Positions 30,023 to 43,676 of a stretch of 64,000 nucleotides of DNA are shown here, piece after piece. The position numbers and the translations under genes were made by a program. This DNA comes from Prochlorococcus marinus CUG1416. Lineage in GTDB: Bacteria > Cyanobacteriota > Cyanobacteriia > PCC-6307 > Cyanobiaceae. The DNA lies in the NCBI RefSeq assembly GCF_017695965.1, contig NZ_JAAORM010000002.1, positions 62,001 through 126,000 on the forward strand, read 5' to 3'. Numbering within the stretch: the stretch's first letter is position 1; the number at the start of each line of letters is the position of its first letter. The notes below the pieces were generated by a model. That model had not been told where the DNA came from. It worked only from the letters and a program-made list of their open reading frames with translations, and did not search any database.

Positions 30023-30093
30023 TGGGTTAAGTGTTAACACCAAGTATAAGAATTTTAAGTAAGCTCTTTATATCAAAGCTAATTTTTTTTTGG

Positions 30094-30750
30094 ATGGCTA
30101 ATTCTTCATCTGTTTATGACTGGTTTCAAGAAAGGCTTGAAATTCAAGACATAACTGACGACGTAACTTCCAAGTACGTACCCCCTCACGTAAATATTTT
30201 TTATTGTTTAGGAGGCATAACTTTAGTATGCTTCCTAATTCAATTTGCAACAGGTTTTGCAATGACTTTTTACTATAAGCCAACAGTGACACAAGCCTAT
30301 AGTTCAGTCAGTTATTTGATGACCGATGTAAGTTTTGGATGGTTAATAAGATCTGTTCATAGATGGAGTGCATCTATGATGGTTTTGATGTTAATCCTTC
30401 ATGTTTTCAGGGTTTATCTTACCGGGGGGTTTAAAAGGCCAAGAGAACTTACTTGGGTTACAGGTGTTGTAATGGCAGTCATAACAGTTGCTTTCGGTGT
30501 CACAGGCTATTCTTTGCCTTGGGATCAAGTTGGTTATTGGGCAGTCAAGATTGTTTCAGGTGTACCTGCTGCAATACCAGTAATTGGTGATTTTATGGTT
30601 GAACTACTTAGAGGTGGAGAAAGTGTTGGACAATCAACTCTTACGAGATTCTATAGTCTTCATACTTTCGTATTGCCATGGTCGTTAGCAGTTTTCATGT
30701 TGATGCATTTTCTAATGATTCGTAAACAGGGTATTTCAGGTCCCTTATAA
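30094..30750 (+). CDS. petB: cytochrome b6
   Basis: Heme-binding core subunit of the cytochrome b6f complex. 218 aa from ATG 30094, starting [20 protein letters not shown]; the open frame upstream is not coding. Four helices with the two His pairs ([20 protein letters not shown] and [19 protein letters not shown]) and Cys35 for heme c_n within NIFYCLGG. Heads petB-petD. Confidence 0.98.
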   Translation: MANSSSVYDWFQERLEIQDITDDVTSKYVPPHVNIFYCLGGITLVCFLIQFATGFAMTFYYKPTVTQAYSSVSYLMTDVSFGWLIRSVHRWSASMMVLMLILHVFRVYLTGGFKRPRELTWVTGVVMAVITVAFGVTGYSLPWDQVGYWAVKIVSGVPAAIPVIGDFMVELLRGGESVGQSTLTRFYSLHTFVLPWSLAVFMLMHFLMIRKQGISGPL

Positions 30751-30783
30751 ACAATTACAATTAAAATACAATCAGAGTCCCAC

Positions 30784-31266
30784 ATGTCTACGTTAAAAAA
30801 ACCAGATCTATCTGATCCAAAATTAAGAGCAAAGTTAGCTAAAGGTATGGGCCATAATTATTATGGGGAACCAGCTTGGCCAAATGATTTATTATATATA
30901 TTCCCAGTAGTGATTTTAGGTACTATTGCATGCGTAGTGGGATTAGCAGTTCTAGATCCTGCAATGTTAGGAGACAAAGCAAATCCATTCGCGACCCCCT
31001 TAGAAATACTTCCTGAATGGTACCTCTATCCAGTTTTTCAAATTCTTAGGGTAGTTCCTAATAAACTTTTGGGTATTGCACTTCAAACATTAATTCCACT
31101 TGGATTAATGATTTTACCCTTCATTGAAAACGTTAATAAATTCTCTAATCCCTTTAGAAGACCAATTGCGATGTCTGTTTTCTTGTTTGGAACTTTTCTA
31201 ACAATATATCTTGGTATAGGTGCATGCTTACCTATTGATAAATCACTAACTTTAGGATTGTTTTAG
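30784..31266 (+). CDS. petD: cytochrome b6f complex subunit IV
   Basis: 160-aa, three-helix b6f subunit that completes the Qo site. [20 protein letters not shown] at the N-terminus, [17 protein letters not shown] (PEWY motif of the Qo site). 33 bp after petB. Converges with the GH100 invertase gene, 2 bp apart. Confidence 0.98.
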
Positions 31267-31268
31267 GC

Positions 31269-32708
31269 TTAAATCTTAAACATATCTAGATCATTATTAT
31301 CTTCTCTTAGAAAGTGATTCATTAATAAAAATCCAACAATCGTCCAAGTTTGATAGGTTCTAGATTGTTGACCTACCCAAGTACCTGTAGGTCCATCAAA
31401 ATATTCTGCCCATTCTTGTTTAGGTAATTGATTAAGTTGACACCAATATGACTCCTCGATTAAAGATTTCATTTCTTCCATAAGAATTACATCATCAGAA
31501 GCATAATTTTTTTGATGTAAAAGAACAGCTGCTCCAAAAAACCAAAGTAAACTTGGCCAATGACCACCATTGTGGTAGCTCCAAGGCCAATTCTTTGGAT
31601 CTGATCCAGTTTTGTTTTGCCATTCTTCGACATCCATATGAGGATGACAAATTCTCATAGGCATTTGAGCCATCAAATGCTGTCTGTTATGTAAAACTAG
31701 TCTAAATAAAGCTCTTTGTTCTGCAGGAGGGAGTACTCCGAACATACAGGCTAAGGAATTCCCTAAACTGTAAAATCGAAAGTCAGGTCTTCCTGTTCTA
31801 ATATTTCCTATCAAATAACCACCTCTGTTCTCTAACCAATCTTGAAGCCATGAAGGAACTACTTGAGGTTGAACGTTAAATTCATTGAAGTGTTGATCAT
31901 CTCCATACTGCTCAGTGGGCCTTCTTCTTAAAATTTGCATTGTTTGGCTAGTAACCCAATAATGTTTCAATAGAAAACTTCCTAAATCCTTAACCCATTG
32001 ATTTGTAAGAATAAGTCTTTGATCTAAAAGTCTACTTACATGATCTGCTCGGCTTAATTCCATTAAGTTTATACAACTTTTTAAACATCCATGAAGTAAA
32101 ACTTCAACTTCTAGAGGTGCTCCCCATACATCCATAGGTCTATCAATCATAAATGCGCAATCTGGTACAAATAGTACGGGAGTACCCTCAAATGTTGGAT
32201 GCAAAACTAGATCTAGTAAAAGTTGAATACCTCTTTGAACACCTTGACTTTTTCCGAAGGCATAATCACCACTTTTGTTGACATAATACCAACATAAAAT
32301 GGGCCACCATAAACTTGCGTCAGCCGAAGTAATTCTCCCTATTGATCTCTGACCATAGTCTCCAATAAGCTTTCCGTTTTCTTCAACAAAACTAGTAGGA
32401 AATACGCCACGCGTTTGGTAATTAGTGCTTTGTAACTCAAGGCATACACTTAGGAACCTTTTGACAATTTCGTACCGTTTTTGGGTAATGAGGTAAATCA
32501 TTACGGGAACGTTGTCTCTTAAAAATATTTCTCCATAATTTAACTTTTTATTGTTTGTTGGGTGTTCTAGTGCTGCAACACTGCCTACTAGCTCTCCTGA
32601 TATTTCAACTAAAGTCTTTTCGAAGTGTTTTTTTGCATTTGTTACAATTTTATCTTCTTCAGAACTTGGACGAACCCTTAAATTTTTTTGACTAAATCTT
32701 TCTGCCAT
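31269..32708 (-). CDS. GH100 alkaline/neutral invertase-like glycoside hydrolase
   Basis: 479 aa, (alpha/alpha)6-barrel enzyme related to plant alkaline/neutral invertases, which split sucrose. Family blocks: NYGEIFLRDNVPVMIYLI (with the acid-base Asp), FPTSFVEENGKLIGDYGQRS, GRITSADASLWWPILCWYY, MDVWGAPLEVEVLLHG and WPWSYHNGGHWPSLLWFFG. Soluble, no signal peptide. Sucrose or a related compatible-solute glycoside is the probable substrate (inference). Divergent from the rRNA operon. Confidence 0.9.
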   Translation of the reverse strand: MAERFSQKNLRVRPSSEEDKIVTNAKKHFEKTLVEISGELVGSVAALEHPTNNKKLNYGEIFLRDNVPVMIYLITQKRYEIVKRFLSVCLELQSTNYQTRGVFPTSFVEENGKLIGDYGQRSIGRITSADASLWWPILCWYYVNKSGDYAFGKSQGVQRGIQLLLDLVLHPTFEGTPVLFVPDCAFMIDRPMDVWGAPLEVEVLLHGCLKSCINLMELSRADHVSRLLDQRLILTNQWVKDLGSFLLKHYWVTSQTMQILRRRPTEQYGDDQHFNEFNVQPQVVPSWLQDWLENRGGYLIGNIRTGRPDFRFYSLGNSLACMFGVLPPAEQRALFRLVLHNRQHLMAQMPMRICHPHMDVEEWQNKTGSDPKNWPWSYHNGGHWPSLLWFFGAAVLLHQKNYASDDVILMEEMKSLIEESYWCQLNQLPKQEWAEYFDGPTGTWVGQQSRTYQTWTIVGFLLMNHFLREDNNDLDMFKI

Positions 32709-33317
32709 TTTATTTAAAATCCTTCTATTTACAGCCTAGTTCGTTAAGTGAATATTGAACAAAAAAAAATTAATAAAAAAATTATGTATTAATGGTTGCA
32801 AAATTACGGTCAAATGGTTTAGTATTTTCTTCTGGGCAAAAATATTTTTTTTGCATTATTCAATCAATTATCTTAAATCTAATTTTTGGTAATTGTAATG
32901 AATTTTTTGGAGATGAGATTTCGATCTGTATTTTCAGCCAGTAGAAGGGTTTTCCCTTCGAAATGAGTTATGCACTTGTGCTTAACTCTGCACCTAGAAA
33001 ATTTAAAACTTAGGAACTGATGCTTTTATTGCGTCAAGACTTTATCAAATTTAGGTTTGATAATTTTGAGATGAATTTGTAATAAAGGTGTGAGGTCCCG
33101 TCAAGAATATATAAATTGTTTTCAATTGCTAACTTTTAGTTTTTGAGAACCAACGGATCTGAGATCTTGGAAAGTCACATTTGAAATATTTTAATGTGCA
33201 CTCAAAGTAATCCTTAATTATCTAAGGAGGCTGAACCTAAATAATTTAAGTCAATCTTATTTTTATTTGGAGAATGCAATTCATATTGAGTAGATTTATC
33301 TACAAAAGGATTTGAAC
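32709..33317 (+). other. 609-bp non-coding region: rRNA operon promoter and leader
   Basis: No supportable ORF. It must contain the invertase promoter on the minus strand and the rRNA promoter and 16S leader on the plus strand. One clear hairpin, GAAGGG-TTTT-CCCTTC at 32944-32959. The 250 bp before 16S have mixed composition compared with the AT-rich first part, as expected for a structured leader. I cannot place the -10/-35 boxes with confidence. Confidence 0.6.
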
Positions 33318-34802
<1,485 letters not shown>

Positions 34803-34927
34803 CAGGGAGACAACAAAATGTTTAATATTATTATTTTGTCACCTTAGGTCGATCGGTATCTCACGTTCTTAATTTATTAAGGATTTCAATTCCTAAGTTT
34901 TTCTAGGTCACACCCATTATTTTTCCT

Positions 34928-35001
<74 letters not shown>

Positions 35002-35013
35002 TATCTCTATGTT

Positions 35014-35086
35014 GGGGGTATAGCTCAGTTGGTAGAGCGCCTGCTTTGCAAGCAGGATGTCAGCGGTTCGAGTCCGCTTACCTCCA
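35014..35086 (+). tRNA. tRNA-Ala(TGC)
   Basis: 73-nt cloverleaf 12 bp after tRNA-Ile: acceptor GGGGGTA / TACCTCC (one G-T pair), anticodon loop TTTGCAAG with TGC, T-loop GTTCGAGTC. Confidence 0.98.
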
Positions 35087-35217
35087 CTGATTACCACCTC
35101 TTCCATAATCTTTAGAAAGGGAATTTTTTGAGTCGTGACCAAATTCTGAAAGAATCTAGCTTCCTAATGAAATCATTAAGATGCTGGACTCATTGAATTA
35201 ATTTCATTGTTTTCAGA

Positions 35218-35237
35218 GAACCTTGACAACTGCATAG
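35218..35237 (+). other. 5' arm of the 23S processing stem
   Basis: GAACCTTGACAACTGCATAG pairs in 19 of 20 positions with CTATGCAGTTCTCAAGGTTC at 38258-38277 on the other side of 23S. In rRNA operons such flanking stems bring the ends together for RNase III cleavage; this role is inferred from position. Confidence 0.75.
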
Positions 35238-35342
35238 ATTATTTTTTAAAGACAATAAGCATCTTTAATGATGCAGATTTATTATTTGTGCGAATGCATT
35301 AATAACAATTCTATTAAGCTGATGCTTCAATTTTTGAAGTTA

Positions 35343-38220
<2,878 letters not shown>

Positions 38221-38257
38221 ATAAACTTAATTTATTGTTTTTAATTTACATAATTTT

Positions 38258-38277
38258 CTATGCAGTTCTCAAGGTTC
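38258..38277 (+). other. 3' arm of the 23S processing stem
   Basis: CTATGCAGTTCTCAAGGTTC, complementary (19/20) to 35218-35237. It lies between 23S and 5S, just 6 bp upstream of 5S. Confidence 0.75.
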
Positions 38278-38283
38278 ACACTA

Positions 38284-38400
38284 TCCTGGTGTTCATGGCG
38301 ATGTGGAACCACTCCGATCCATCTCGAACTCGGTTGTGAAACGCATCAGCGGCGAAAATATTTAGGGGGTAGCCCCTTGAGAAAATAGCTCAATGCCAGG
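38284..38400 (+). rRNA. 5S ribosomal RNA
   Basis: 117 nt. TCCTGGTGTTCATGGCGATG pairs at its ends with CTCAATGCCAGG; internal GAACCACTCCGATCCATCTC is the conserved 5S loop region. Last gene of the rRNA operon, 63 bp after 23S. Confidence 0.96.
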
Positions 38401-38414
38401 TAAAAATATTTAAA

Positions 38415-38447
38415 AGGGCTTACTCTTTTTGAGTAAGCCTTTTTTTA
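38415..38447 (+). terminator. rRNA operon terminator
   Basis: GGCTTACTC-TTTTT-GAGTAAGCC followed by a run of seven T. Its T-tract overlaps the stop codon of the convergent mutM gene (38445-38447), so the terminator sits directly at the gene boundary. Confidence 0.92.
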
Positions 38448-39326
38448 TTTTTGGCAATTTGGACACCAATGGGTACTTCTTCCAGCAATTTTTTGCTTTT
38501 CAATTAAATTTCCACATTTGCGACATTCTTTGCCAGTTCTCCTATAGACATTTGTCTGTAAACCAAAATTTCCATTCTCTCCCTCTAAGTCTCGAAAATC
38601 ACTAAATGTCGTGCCCCCAGAACCTATACTTTTTTTTAATACATTAACAATTGATTCTTTGAGATTAATTAACTCATTCTTCTTTATTGTTTTACCTTCC
38701 CTAAAAGGTGAGATGCCAGCCGAATATAAACTTTCATCAGCATAAATATTTCCTATACCTGCCACAATTGTTTGATCTAATAAGATAGCTTTTATAGATT
38801 TTGTTCGTTTGGAAATAACTTTCTTAAGATAATTTGCATCAAAGTCCTTAGAGAATGGTTCTGGTCCTAAAGAACCTAATCCTTTGATTATTTTTTTAGG
38901 CGATAACCCTTCCTTAATCCACCACATTTGACCAAAACTTCTTACGTCAATGTATCTAAGCTCATTATTTATATTATCGAAAACTCTTATTCTTGTATGT
39001 TTACAAGGCTGAGCAGAGTTATTAATAAATTTGAAATATCCAGTCATTCTTAGATGAACAATAAGAAATCCGTTGTTTTTTGAGGGGTTTTCGAGATTAA
39101 ATTGAATATTCTCATTTCCAATTTTTTTTAGTTCAGCTATTAAATATTTTCCTCTTCTATCCCATTTGTATAAAAGTGAGTTCTGAAGTCCATTAATAAA
39201 TTCTTGTTTATTTTTAGGAAAAGCCACAGTTGAATCCCTACAGACTTCTACTCTTTTAATAATAAAGTTATTAAGTTTTTGCTCTAAACCTCTGCGAACT
39301 GTCTCTACTTCAGGTAACTCAGGCAA
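38445..39326 (-). CDS. mutM: formamidopyrimidine-DNA glycosylase
   Basis: Base-excision repair of 8-oxoguanine and formamidopyrimidines; relevant to a highly oxidative photosynthetic cell. 293 aa. N-terminal [14 protein letters not shown] with catalytic Pro2 and Glu3, [28 protein letters not shown] and the zinc finger [11 protein letters not shown] ... HWCPNCQK. psaE follows upstream of it by 4 bp on the same strand, the conserved cyanobacterial psaE-mutM pair. Confidence 0.97.
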   Translation of the reverse strand: MPELPEVETVRRGLEQKLNNFIIKRVEVCRDSTVAFPKNKQEFINGLQNSLLYKWDRRGKYLIAELKKIGNENIQFNLENPSKNNGFLIVHLRMTGYFKFINNSAQPCKHTRIRVFDNINNELRYIDVRSFGQMWWIKEGLSPKKIIKGLGSLGPEPFSKDFDANYLKKVISKRTKSIKAILLDQTIVAGIGNIYADESLYSAGISPFREGKTIKKNELINLKESIVNVLKKSIGSGGTTFSDFRDLEGENGNFGLQTNVYRRTGKECRKCGNLIEKQKIAGRSTHWCPNCQK

Positions 39327-39330
39327 TTAT

Positions 39331-39540
39331 TTAAGCTTTTTCTAATTCACTTTCAGCAAAATTATTTGTATTTGCTCCACCTTCGGTACCGCTTATCCCA
39401 TTGTAATTTACTTTATCAAATCTAACTACACAATTATATTTAATACCAGAGGTATCAACTGAAGCAACCTTGCCTATCTCATTGTACCAATATGATTCTG
39501 GTCTTTTTACTCGTACGAGATCTCCTCTTGAAATTGCCAT
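39331..39540 (-). CDS. psaE: photosystem I reaction centre subunit IV
   Basis: 69-aa SH3-like stromal PSI subunit that helps dock ferredoxin and supports cyclic flow. [20 protein letters not shown] at the N-terminus and [20 protein letters not shown] near the end. Directly upstream of mutM (4 bp). Confidence 0.98.
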   Translation of the reverse strand: MAISRGDLVRVKRPESYWYNEIGKVASVDTSGIKYNCVVRFDKVNYNGISGTEGGANTNNFAESELEKA

Positions 39541-39621
39541 TACTTTTTAATTTAACTTTTTAAACAATAACCCATCATTAATAGTCTTAGACAAATTATT
39601 CACACATATTAATTAAAAGTT

Positions 39622-40383
39622 CTAACAAAAATCATTTATTAAGTTTTTTTCGAATTCTTCTTTAGCAGCATCCTCTCCTCTCCATTTTCTGCCTGGGATT
39701 CTTACATCTAATTCATTTGAATCGCAGTTTATTGAAAGTATCAGTTTTTTATTTTCTTGATTTAGTACATTTAAAACTTTTCTACCTTTAATTGTTTTAT
39801 AAGATTTACTTTGAATAATTATTGGACCATAAATTTGTTTATCTACCTCAAGTAATTCATTATTTTTAATTATTTGATAATTTCCTGCATTAATTGGATT
39901 ATTTTTGCTTAATAAGAGCTTTTCCCCAACTTTTATAGAATCTGGATTCTTGAGATTATTAATCTCTATCAAATATCCTAAATTTAACTTATATTTGTTT
40001 GATATTTCAGTAAGATTTTCACCTATTTGAACAATATGATAATTTTTTATTAAATCTGATTGTTTTTTAGAATTTTCAGTAGATTCGGAAATAATAAGAT
40101 TTTGGCCAACATATATGTAATTTTCATTTTTTAAATTATTCAATTCAATAATTAAATCTTTATTTATTGAATAGAATTTTGAAATACTTGAAATTGTATC
40201 TCCAATTTTTACGATATGAATTTTTCTTATTTCAGTTTTATCTTCAGAAATTGATTCTGTTTTAGCAATATTCTCAATTGTATTATTTACCGAATCAATC
40301 TTTTCTTCTGACTTAATCAATGAGTGATTAAGGAAATTAATAAGAATTGCAATTACTAAAAATACTAATTTCATTAACTTCAC
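39622..40383 (-). CDS. LysM-repeat protein
   Basis: 253 aa with an N-terminal signal peptide (LVFLVIAILINFLNHSLI) and two LysM peptidoglycan-binding repeats: HIVKIGDTISSISKFYSINK from ~residue 55 and YHIVQIGENLTEISNKYKLN from ~115. The C-terminal ~80 residues contain WRGEDAAKEEFEKNLINDFC and have no recognised enzyme domain. Probably a periplasmic cell-wall-associated protein. Confidence 0.8.
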   Translation of the reverse strand: MKLMKLVFLVIAILINFLNHSLIKSEEKIDSVNNTIENIAKTESISEDKTEIRKIHIVKIGDTISSISKFYSINKDLIIELNNLKNENYIYVGQNLIISESTENSKKQSDLIKNYHIVQIGENLTEISNKYKLNLGYLIEINNLKNPDSIKVGEKLLLSKNNPINAGNYQIIKNNELLEVDKQIYGPIIIQSKSYKTIKGRKVLNVLNQENKKLILSINCDSNELDVRIPGRKWRGEDAAKEEFEKNLINDFC

Positions 40384-40452
40384 TATTTATTTAAAGATAA
40401 TCTCTTAATTCAAAATCGCTAGGTTTTTGAAAACAATTTAAGTAATTTAAAT

Positions 40453-41838
40453 CTAAAAAATAAACTTTAAAAATTTCTTTACTCTTTCGTAAGGGGGATA
40501 TCTAAGATTTAAATCAAATAGAAAACCTTTGAAAGTAATAGATTTTTGATTTGAAAAATTTCGAAAACCTTCCTCCCCATGAAATTTACCAATACCACTC
40601 TGCCCAACGCCTCCAAAAGGTAAATTTGGAATAAGGACAGGTAACATAACATCATTGATACAAATAGTGCCTGAGCTGGTTATTCTTGAAATATGATTAT
40701 GGATTTTTTTATTGCCTCCAAATAAGTAGATTGCTAATGGTTTTGAAGTCTGATTAATCTGTTTTAAAGCAGATTCTGTATCATTGATTCCAATTACTGG
40801 AAGTATTGAGCTAAATAATTCTTTTTGTAAAATATCTGTTTCATCTAATTTAGCTCTTAGAATTGTAGGAGATATTTTCAACTTTTTCTTACTAAAAGTT
40901 CCCCCATATAAAATTCTTTTTCCTTTTTTATATCGTTTGAGAGTTTCTATAGTCGATGAAAATTGCTTTTTTTCTAATTTAGATAAGTTTTCAGAAATTA
41001 TTGGATTTTCTCCGTAAAAACTTACTATGCATTGCTTTAATTTTTCTATAAAATTATTTTCAATTTCTTTATCTACAAAGATATGATTTGGAGCCATACA
41101 GGATTGACCAGAATTAAAAAATTTGCCCCAAACAATTCTCTTCGTAGCAACTTCTAAATTTGCATTCTTAAAAATAATTACAGGATTTGTTCCGCTTAAT
41201 TCAAGAGTTAATGGAGTTAAGTTCTTTGAAGCCAATTTCATAATAGATTTTCCTGTTTCGGTACTTCCTGTGAAAAATATATGGTCAAAATTTTGTTCAA
41301 TTAATTTTATGGATTGTTTATAGTCACCCTCTACTGCTAATAGGACATCTTTTTGGAAATATTTGGAAGTAAGCTTTTTAATAAGTTTTGAGGTTGAAGG
41401 ACATTTCTCTGATGGTTTTATAACTGCAGTATTTCCTGCGGAGAAAATATTTACCAATGGCTTTAAAACGTACAACAATGGATAATTATATGGACCAAGA
41501 ATTAAAACACACCCAAGGGGTTCATAAATAACTTTGGAGGATGATGGAAATAGATAAAAAGGTGTTGCAATCTTTTTTGGGCGCATCCAAGAATTAAGTT
41601 TCTTTTTTATAAGTGAAATTTCTTCTTTAATTAAAAGGATTTCTGAAAGCCCCTCAATTTCAGATTTTCCTAGATCAATAAAAAGTGATTTTATTATCTC
41701 TTTTTTATTTTCATCCAAAAGTTTAGAAACTATATTTATCTGTTTGATTCTCCATTTCATCTCTTCTGTTTTACCAGTAAGAACTGTATTCTTTAATTTA
41801 TAGATATTTTCTAAATGAAATTTATCAGAAATTTTCAT
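40453..41838 (-). CDS. aldehyde dehydrogenase family protein (class 3 / fatty-aldehyde type)
   Basis: Oxidises aldehydes with NAD(P)+. 461 aa. LGPYNYPLLYVLKPLVNIFS, FFTGSTETGKSIMKLASKNL, general base in LTLELSGTNPVIIF, catalytic cysteine in GQSCMAPNHIFVD and LPFGGVGQSGIGKFHGEEGF. The short class-3 architecture with a basic hydrophobic end (RYPPYERVKKFLKFIF) resembles membrane-bound fatty aldehyde dehydrogenases. In cyanobacteria these often act on fatty aldehydes; substrate is inferred. Confidence 0.9.
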   Translation of the reverse strand: MKISDKFHLENIYKLKNTVLTGKTEEMKWRIKQINIVSKLLDENKKEIIKSLFIDLGKSEIEGLSEILLIKEEISLIKKKLNSWMRPKKIATPFYLFPSSSKVIYEPLGCVLILGPYNYPLLYVLKPLVNIFSAGNTAVIKPSEKCPSTSKLIKKLTSKYFQKDVLLAVEGDYKQSIKLIEQNFDHIFFTGSTETGKSIMKLASKNLTPLTLELSGTNPVIIFKNANLEVATKRIVWGKFFNSGQSCMAPNHIFVDKEIENNFIEKLKQCIVSFYGENPIISENLSKLEKKQFSSTIETLKRYKKGKRILYGGTFSKKKLKISPTILRAKLDETDILQKELFSSILPVIGINDTESALKQINQTSKPLAIYLFGGNKKIHNHISRITSSGTICINDVMLPVLIPNLPFGGVGQSGIGKFHGEEGFRNFSNQKSITFKGFLFDLNLRYPPYERVKKFLKFIF

Positions 41839-41997
41839 TTTTTAATTCTATGAATAGTATTAAATATATCAGAGGATAAATTGTAAATAGCAAAATTTTT
41901 TTAAGCAATTAGGCCAAAGTGAATAATTTATAAGAAAGAATCAAATTAATTAATATTCCCTTTGAAAATTCTAATTTTTCCTAGTTAATATATTTCT

Positions 41998-42888
41998 ATG
42001 AAGGGAAAATTTTCAATTAGATTGATATCTACAAATGAAATATCAGAAGTTACAAATTGGGCAAGGTTAGAGGGATTTTCTCCTGGAATGGATGATGTAT
42101 CAATTTATAGAAATACAGATAAACAAGGAGTATGGGTTGGCTGCCTAGACAATAATCCTATAGGTTCTATTGCGTGCATCAAATATAATTCCTCCTATGG
42201 TTTTATAGGTTTATTTATCGTAAAAAAAGAATTCCGAAATAATGGATATGGATTGAGATTATGGAAACATGCACTCGATTATTTAAAAAATGTTGATTGT
42301 ATTGGCCTAGAGGCTGCTCCAGATAGATTGAATGATTACCAAAATTGGGGTTTTAGAAAATCTTCAATTACAAATCGATGGAAATTGAATGGTTTTCAAG
42401 ATTTACCATTGAGCAATTTCTATAAAGATCAATTACATTCTTTTAAAGTTGTCCCTGGGAATCAAATTTCCTCTGAAGTAGTCTTAACTTACGATGATCA
42501 GCGAGAACCTAGTCCCAGACCGCATTTTCTAAATGACTGGTTAAAAAATTCACATGGTAATGTTAGCGTAATTGTCGATAATAATGGGATGTGCCATGGA
42601 TTTGGCAGGATAAGACCGTGTGTCTTGGAGGATAATAACCAAGGCTGGAGAATAGGACCTCTTTTGGCGGATACTCCACCACTCGCTGAACTACTAATCA
42701 GAGAGTTGGTTGGTGATTTAGATTCCCAAATCTTATTGGATTGCTCTAATCTTAATCCTTATGCAAATTTTCTTTTATCAAGTTTGGGATTTGAGGAAAT
42801 ATCAAAAACCTATAGAATGTATAAAGGTATTCAACCTCCCTGTCCAATGAATCAAGTATACGGACTTGCTTGCCTGGAACTGGGATAA
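41998..42888 (+). CDS. tandem-domain GNAT acetyltransferase
   Basis: 296 aa. The N-terminal GNAT domain has acetyl-CoA motif FRNNGYGLRLWKHALDYL (residues ~80-97) after GFIGLFIVKK. A second, diverged GNAT-like domain follows (SVIVDNNGMCHGFGRIRPC ... GPLLADTPPLAELLIREL ... YRMYKG). Acceptor unknown. Two-domain GNATs of this shape occur in many bacteria as uncharacterised acetyltransferases. Confidence 0.85.
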   Translation: MKGKFSIRLISTNEISEVTNWARLEGFSPGMDDVSIYRNTDKQGVWVGCLDNNPIGSIACIKYNSSYGFIGLFIVKKEFRNNGYGLRLWKHALDYLKNVDCIGLEAAPDRLNDYQNWGFRKSSITNRWKLNGFQDLPLSNFYKDQLHSFKVVPGNQISSEVVLTYDDQREPSPRPHFLNDWLKNSHGNVSVIVDNNGMCHGFGRIRPCVLEDNNQGWRIGPLLADTPPLAELLIRELVGDLDSQILLDCSNLNPYANFLLSSLGFEEISKTYRMYKGIQPPCPMNQVYGLACLELG

Positions 42889-42961
42889 TTTCCTCTGAAA
42901 TTCATCTTTTCGCCTTTTGGTTATTTAATAATCAAAGAATGTAAGTTAGCTATCCATAAGT

Positions 42962-43213
42962 TTAAGTTTCAGAAGGTTTCAAAATCTTTTCTACAATATC
43001 GGCGTTAATTATAGTGATTTCTCCATTATCAATATTGGCTACTTGAAACAAGGTCCATGAATTTGGATTTCTAGCTCCTCCAATACAGTTAATAACTTGA
43101 CCGACCCAATAATTATTCTTCTTCTCTTTAGTATCCTCGCAATTTACTTGACTTTTAATTACTACATAATCGCCTGTTCTAACGAAAAGAAACTCAGAAG
43201 CTGCCGATCTCAC
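42962..43213 (-). CDS. small conserved protein (DUF3104-like) under a LexA-like box
   Basis: 83 aa from a GTG start. Contains FVRTGDYVVIKSQVNCEDTK, then NNYWVGQVINCIGGARNPNS and WTLFQVANIDNGEITIINAD. The length and 'GD.V..' to 'W.VGQV' pattern fit my memory of the picocyanobacterial DUF3104 family; I could not check this. A LexA-type palindrome lies 17 bp before the start codon, so it may be SOS-regulated. Confidence 0.65.
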   Translation of the reverse strand: MRSAASEFLFVRTGDYVVIKSQVNCEDTKEKKNNYWVGQVINCIGGARNPNSWTLFQVANIDNGEITIINADIVEKILKPSET

Positions 43214-43229
43214 AATTGACGTATAAAAT

Positions 43230-43243
43230 AGTACATGAGTACT
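43230..43243. promoter_or_regulatory. LexA-type operator
   Basis: AGTACATGAGTACT fits the cyanobacterial LexA consensus RGTACNNNDGTWCB at every position, within a longer palindrome ATAGTAC-ATGA-GTACTAT (43228-43245). It is 17 bp upstream of the minus-strand gene starting at 43213, where it would overlap that promoter. It also lies 70 bp upstream of the plus-strand ORF at 43313. Confidence 0.7.
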
Positions 43244-43312
43244 ATAATAAAATATTAGTTTTGTTGCCGAACTTTGAATTAATTTGCAAACTAGAGGTAG
43301 TTTAGGAATGGA

Positions 43313-43405
43313 ATGGAATCTACTGAAATTGCTATATTTTCAACATTATTAGGTTTAGCTTTAGCTTTAACCGACGCTTATATAGAAAGAAATATTCCTG
43401 GATAA
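43313..43405 (+). CDS. single-helix membrane peptide
   Basis: 30 aa: MESTEIAIFSTLLGLALALT then DAYIERNIPG. One hydrophobic helix near the N-terminus, like small photosystem or b6f subunits, but I could not match it to psaM, petM, petN or psb30. RBS is weak (AGAGGTAG about 15 bp upstream). Convergent with the HLIP-like ORF at 43423-43557. Confidence 0.45.
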   Translation: MESTEIAIFSTLLGLALALTDAYIERNIPG

Positions 43406-43422
43406 GATTTTCAATTCATTTT

Positions 43423-43557
43423 TTAAATTATGTAAAATTTAAGTTGGTCTAATATGTCGGCACGGTAAGAAATTAATTTTGTAAAAACTAAATATATCAA
43501 TCCTCCCATTGCAATTCTTCCGTTGATTTTCTCTAACTGCTTTAGCTTTTTAAACAA
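43423..43557 (-). CDS. HLIP-like small protein from a TTG start
   Basis: 44 aa from TTG 43555-43557; an in-frame TGA lies two codons upstream, so no longer form exists. MFKKLKQLEKINGRIAMGGL contains E-x-x-N-x-R-x-A-M-x-G, the chlorophyll-binding signature of high-light-inducible and LHC proteins, followed by a hydrophobic stretch IYLVFTKL and a short polar tail. The helix is shorter and the start codon weaker than in normal hli genes. Could be a real small HLIP relative or a decaying one. Confidence 0.5.
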   Translation of the reverse strand: MFKKLKQLEKINGRIAMGGLIYLVFTKLISYRADILDQLKFYII

Positions 43558-43676
43558 AATTCATTAGTAGCTAAACAGAATTTAGAAGGTATGGATAAAA
43601 AAAAAGTATTAATTACTTCAAAATCAAAAAAAAAAGTTTTACAAATTACAAGTATTATTTAAAAAACTAATCTAAT

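Noticed and set aside
43591-43662. Plus-strand 23-codon ORF rich in lysine (MDKKKVLITSKS...).
   Set aside because: Made mostly of A-runs, no ribosome site, no sign of conservation.
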